14,836 bases of DNA. Source: Phoronis ovalis. Its lineage: Eukaryota; Phoronida; Phoronidae. The notes under the pieces are model-generated. The model did not search any database. It was not told the origin of the DNA and worked only from the letters and a program-made list of their open reading frames with translations. How positions within the stretch are numbered: the first letter of the stretch is position 1; each line of letters starts with the position of its first letter. Below are positions 1 through 14,836 of the stretch, one piece after another. The stretch lies in NCBI GenBank assembly GCA_028565635.1, contig JAOXYB010030312.1:1-14836 (forward strand). Reading direction: 5' to 3'. A program made the translations under genes and the position numbers.

Positions 1-106
1 CTTTTCTAATGTAAAAAAACAATAATGTTAAACAAATATCCTACACATTGGATGGGCATTAGACATGACAAATGTCTGGTTAACTTTTAAAGTTTCTATT
101 GCTTAG

Positions 107-268
107 GTAACAATTGCTTTGTTTGACTTGAACCCATCCTTCGAATATCAGAGTGTTCCCAAGAAAGCAGCTCATGCATTTTTCAAGGCTAAAGTAAAGA
201 ATACCTCACCATACGCACTGCTGGCTGGACCGACCAATATCTTTCTGGATAATAACTTCATTGCTAAG
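107..268 (+). CDS. DUF4139 protein, exon (54 codons, phase 0 to 0)
   Basis: First exon of this gene visible in the window. It opens directly after the acceptor AG at 105-106 and ends at AAG before GTAGGT. The frame reads VTIALFDLNPSF through NNFIAK. Bases 1-106 are the end of the preceding intron. Confidence 0.85.
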
Positions 269-1170
269 GTAGGTAATGCTAGATTATACTTAATAGCATC
301 ACTAAGGTTAGGAGGAATTATAAATCACATACTTTAGACATTATTCAGTAAACTGATGTTTATGATTATGCAAGATTGTAATGTCCAATTCAGTACATGG
401 AAATAAAAATTATGAAGAATTTGTGGGAGCCCTTTTTGTCTTGTACTGTCCTCAGTGGAGACAGAGAAAGCTGATGTCTGTACAAATTGTAACATGTCTG
501 CTTTCAAAAACTTGTGAACATCTTATGTTGATAAATCTCTAGAGGCAGGGATGCAAATGCATTGAATAAGGTTCGTTAACAATTATTGTTTCTTGCCTTA
601 GACTGATCTGAAGGCTGTAAGTCCATCGGAAGAATTTGAATGCTCATTGGGGGTTGATCCTGCAGTGCGAGTAACCTACAAACCTGTACACAAGTATTGC
701 GAACAGTCTGGCATGTTTTCTAAAATTGTCACAACAACCCATCGTCAAGAAATAGAGATAAAGAATACACATACAGTGCCGATCAAAATCACTATCACTG
801 ATCATCTGCCTAAAAGCAGTGATGAGAAGATTAAGGTGAGTTCAAAATCAGTAGTGAACAAATATTTTCTTGTATATTTCCTCATGTTCCATACCTGAGA
901 GGTTTATGGGTGTAGAGCATTTTGTAATGGACTAACAGGCATGTCATTATTTAACATGCTGTAAACAAATTGTATTCACAGGTAAACCTAGTGGAACCTG
1001 TTATTTCAAAGAAGAAAGAAGGTGAACCAAGTGGAGTAAAGTTGAACAAGGATGACAATGTTGAATGGAATCTTGACCTTGCTGCAGGTACCACTAAAGA
1101 GCTGCTGTTGAAGTATACAGTTGACCAGCCAGCTAATAAAGAAATTGATATTTCTTTTACTTCTTATTAA
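107..1170 (+). CDS. DUF4139-domain protein (F37C4.5-like), C-terminal part, 3 exons
   Basis: Partial gene, 3' end only. Coding exons are 107-268, 602-835 and 982-1170, all joined in phase 0, giving 194 residues and a TAA stop. Acceptors read TTGCTTAG, TTGCCTTAG and ATTCACAG; donors read AAG|GTAGGT and AAG|GTGAGT. The first visible exon starts with VTIALFDLNPSF; later stretches include AGPTNIFLDNNFIAK, FECSLGVDPAVRVTYKP, RQEIEIKNTHTVPIKITI, DNVEWNLDLAAGT and KYTVDQPANKEIDISF. This order of beta-rich segments is what I know from the C-terminus of DUF4139 proteins (Pfam DUF4139, usually following a DUF4140 region), which are conserved in animals, fungi and bacteria. The molecular role of the animal members is poorly known and I assign none. 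The upstream exons lie left of the window. Family assignment is from memory of the motifs, without a search. Confidence 0.85.
602..835 (+). CDS. DUF4139 protein, exon (78 codons, phase 0 to 0)
   Basis: Begins after TTGCCTTAG with ACT GAT CTG (TDLK) and ends at AAG before GTGAGT. It holds the CSLGVDPAVRVTYKP core and the RQEIEIKNTHTVPIKITI strand pair. The intron before it (269-601) is 333 bases of AT-rich sequence with nothing else recognisable. Confidence 0.85.
982..1170 (+). CDS. DUF4139 protein, terminal coding exon
   Basis: Begins after ATTCACAG with GTA AAC CTA (VNLVEPVIS) and ends at the TAA at 1168-1170, giving 62 residues. It carries the last conserved segment, NVEWNLDLAAGT followed by KYTVDQP. 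The stop lies about where family members end, so the C-terminus appears complete. Confidence 0.85.
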   Translation, partial: VNLVEPVISKKKEGEPSGVKLNKDDNVEWNLDLAAGTTKELLLKYTVDQPANKEIDISFTSY

Positions 1171-2030
1171 ATTTTTTTGTTCCAATGAAATTCTAGTATT
1201 TCTGTTAAGGCTTAAAATTTAAGAAATATAGATTATTATCAGATTAGAAAATTAGTGCTGTTTGTAAGATTGCTATTGTTGCAAAATTATTTGATGCAAG
1301 TTCTGAAAATAGGTATTGAGTATTCTTGTATTTACTACACTTGAAATTTTAATTTTTAAAAATCTTAGATAGTAGTCATGCTACAGTAATAGGAATTTCT
1401 GTGGTTTCGTATTTTTGGTAGTCAGAAACTGTCAACTGATTGATCAGGAGTAATTGTCATTATAAGAGAACATATCACTAGTTCATAGCAAATATTTGTA
1501 TTTATAAAGAATGAATATGCTAAATTTACTAAGTCAAATATACATGGTTTATAATAGCTACTTTAATAACATCATTTCTTTGCAAGTAAATCTGGAATTT
1601 ATTGTTATCATAGTCGGAACTAATTCTTTAAATGTAATTCTAAAATTTTTGTTTTTGGTATTTTATGTTACTCATTTATTCATAGTCTATGTATACAATT
1701 ATCAGATATATCAATATATGATGTACTAAATGTACATAGAGTTCAGAATTTCTTGTTTTAAAAAAATCTTTCTTTATTTTTCATGTATTTGGTCACTTTT
1801 CATAGTTCTTATTTTAGACAAAACCTCCTTTGAAAAACAACTAAACTGGCACAACAAATTTGATTTGGCTTGATTAATGATCATTTAAAATTTGAATTAG
1901 AAAACAGATTTAAAAAAAGTTTCATATTCTGAATACTTACAGTCTAGTAAAATTGTGTTTATATACAATTATCTGTGCATAAAAAAAATTGTGCTTGATT
2001 GAATAGTATATATGTATCATGTTGTTATAT
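1171..2030. other. AT-rich intergenic region between two convergent genes (both 3' UTRs)
   Basis: This 860-base stretch must hold the 3' UTRs of the + strand DUF4139 gene and the - strand Dnmt1 gene. I see no conserved coding sequence. A 72-codon open frame at 1511-1729 is rich in Asn, Ile, Tyr and Phe, as expected by chance in AT-rich DNA. On the + strand I find no AATAAA soon after the stop; the only near variant, ATTAAA at 1166-1171, overlaps the stop codon and is too close to serve. Poly(A) signals for the - strand gene are listed separately. Confidence 0.7.
1773..1778 (-). terminator. Candidate poly(A) signal AATAAA for Dnmt1
   Basis: AATAAA on the - strand, about 255 bases past the Dnmt1 TGA and the nearest exact hexamer to it. 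Further copies lie at 1675-1680 and 1598-1603. In such AT-rich DNA the hexamer occurs often by chance, so which one is used is not decided by sequence alone. Confidence 0.4.
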
Positions 2031-13556
<11,526 letters not shown>

Positions 13557-14836
13557 CTGCAAGAACGCAGTACTGTACTGTTACATAATTATTTTCATAA
13601 ATGTAAGATGATTGAATGAGCAATCCAGTCATGGTGAATCTAGTCATAATGAAATCCAGTAATTTACATTTTTACAATTATCCAACGAAATACACATATA
13701 AGACATTTCATACTGGAAAATCTTTTGCAGTATTACAGAAAGCAATAAGCGTTCGCACTGAGTAGAAACTAGCAATTTTTCTCCCATGCAGAGGTCACTT
13801 ATTACGTATAGAGTGTTAAGGAAGATAAACTGTTTATAATAAAAAAACTCTCCTATGTGGAGAATGGCTGCTTTGTGATAAATTAAGAACTTTTGGATCC
13901 GAAATTGAGACTCAAAAATTAAATTTAAATTGAACTTTATGCATTTTACTTTGACCAGTGGAAGCCCATCTACTAGCTGGAGTAAAGATTGCAGCTGCGT
14001 TTTCCTGTCAAGAATTGGATATATTGCTGGGATAGTATTTTGAGTCTCTAACTGCCAGAAAGCCACTCGGTGCACCATCAGAGACAGATGGCTGTGCAAA
14101 TATGGTAAAAAATACATTTAAGGCTGTGGAGAAATTTATTCCAGTGTCTACTCAATTTTTGAATAGGAAACCTTTTTGTTTTTAGTCGTATGAATTTTTT
14201 TTTAGCAATATAGGTAAACTATCTTTGCCATTTTTTTTGTTATGGCACATAAATTAAAACATAATTGTATTTTTAAGAAAAGTCTAACTTGGACAGCATT
14301 TGTTTATATTTTGATACCTAATCTGACACCAACTTGCAATTGATTTGTCTGTAGCATAAAACTTGTTTCTTAGGCTAAACCAAGACAAAATTAATTTGAA
14401 AAATCTGGTATCGTACCAACTGCTTCTTAAGGCCAAGTCATGTTTAATATGTAAGCTTCATATACATTATTCATATAATGTTACATAATATGCATTCTAT
14501 TAGTAGAATTCAGAGTCCTTGATTTTCACCTTAAACATTTAAAATGTAAAAAAATTCAAAATTAATCATTTTTAATGATTATGTTTTGTTAACAATAGAT
14601 ACCTGTCTTATATCTTGTGTATGTGTGTGTCAATGACAATTTTACAATTCAACAAAATTACCTAATTTTTTATATAACACAAACCTTTGGAATATTCCTG
14701 AATAATTTCAAAAAACCTAACATTTGTCCCTTAATTTGGCATTAGATAGCCAATTATAGCCAGGGTCTGTAATCCACATGCTGGAAATAGATCTTTGACG
14801 CGTATTAATATGTCTTTTTTCTCTTTCTTTTTCTTT
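13557..14836 (-). other. Dnmt1 upstream intron, continuing past the right edge
   Basis: At least 1,280 bases separate the first visible exon from the next one upstream. The expected RFTS segment ending in HAQFVVEQ is not present. The stretch includes an exon-like island at 13950-14091 (separate entry) and a pyrimidine-rich + strand end at 14811-14836. A 157-codon frame spans 14117-13644 on the - strand. Its downstream part is rich in Ile, Phe, Leu and Tyr and looks non-coding. Confidence 0.7.
13950..14091 (-). pseudogene. Exon-like island of unknown origin in the Dnmt1 intron
   Basis: A 142-base segment with clearly higher GC than its flanks, preceded on the - strand by a plausible acceptor (ATTTGCACAG) and followed by a possible donor (AAA|GTAAAA). 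One frame is open throughout (HLSLMVHRVAFWQLETQNTI, then IYPILDRKTQLQ), and its phase (1 base in, 0 out) would fit the next Dnmt1 exon. The protein does not resemble the RFTS sequence expected there, and I do not recognise it. It may be an old pseudogene or mobile-element fragment, or a lineage-specific exon. Confidence 0.3.

Noticed and set aside
1166-1171. ATTAAA as poly(A) signal of the DUF4139 gene
   Set aside because: It overlaps the stop codon, leaving no room for a normal 3' UTR.
1511-1729. 72-codon + strand open frame in the intergenic region
   Set aside because: Its composition (Asn, Ile, Tyr, Phe, Leu) is what AT-rich DNA gives by chance, and it matches no family I know.
14620-14632. 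TG-rich run as a microsatellite of interest
   Set aside because: It is only a few units long and interrupted.
13557-14836. Search for the upstream RFTS exon (HAQFVVEQ-like segment)
   Set aside because: No codons for this segment were found on the - strand; the exon must lie beyond the right edge.

Overview
The window is animal nuclear DNA, most likely arthropod. It is AT-rich and intron-dense, has canonical GT-AG introns mostly of 150-500 bases, and encodes proteins close to animal families. I cannot name the species from the sequence. It holds the 3' parts of two protein-coding genes that converge tail to tail.

Left part (1-1170, + strand): the last three visible exons of a DUF4139-domain protein (F37C4.5-like family). 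They join in frame into a 194-residue C-terminus ending at a TAA at 1168-1170. Its 5' part lies outside the window. An 860-base AT-rich intergenic stretch (1171-2030) separates the two stop codons.

Centre and right (2031-13556, - strand): 23 consecutive exons of DNA methyltransferase 1 (Dnmt1), the maintenance CpG methyltransferase. I traced every exon-exon junction. All phases agree and the exons join into one open frame of 1,076 codons plus a TGA. In protein order they encode the end of the RFTS region, the CXXC zinc finger, an acidic linker, BAH1, BAH2, a Gly-Lys linker, and the whole catalytic domain with target recognition domain and motifs I, IV (PCQ), VI (ENV), VIII (QxRxR) and X (GN). 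No frameshift or in-frame stop is needed, so the gene looks functional and suggests the organism keeps CpG methylation. The N-terminal exons (most of RFTS and anything before it) are not in the window. The intron upstream of the first visible exon runs from 13557 past the right edge.

Non-coding structure worth attention: a nearly perfect 112-base inverted repeat with a 4-base spacer (7900-8127) in one Dnmt1 intron; a probable decayed mobile element with inverted ends (about 9069-9843) and an internal direct repeat in the largest complete intron; and an exon-like island of more balanced composition (13950-14091) in the leftmost intron of the transcript. No RNA gene, CRISPR array, bacterial-type operon or clear new multi-gene system is visible.
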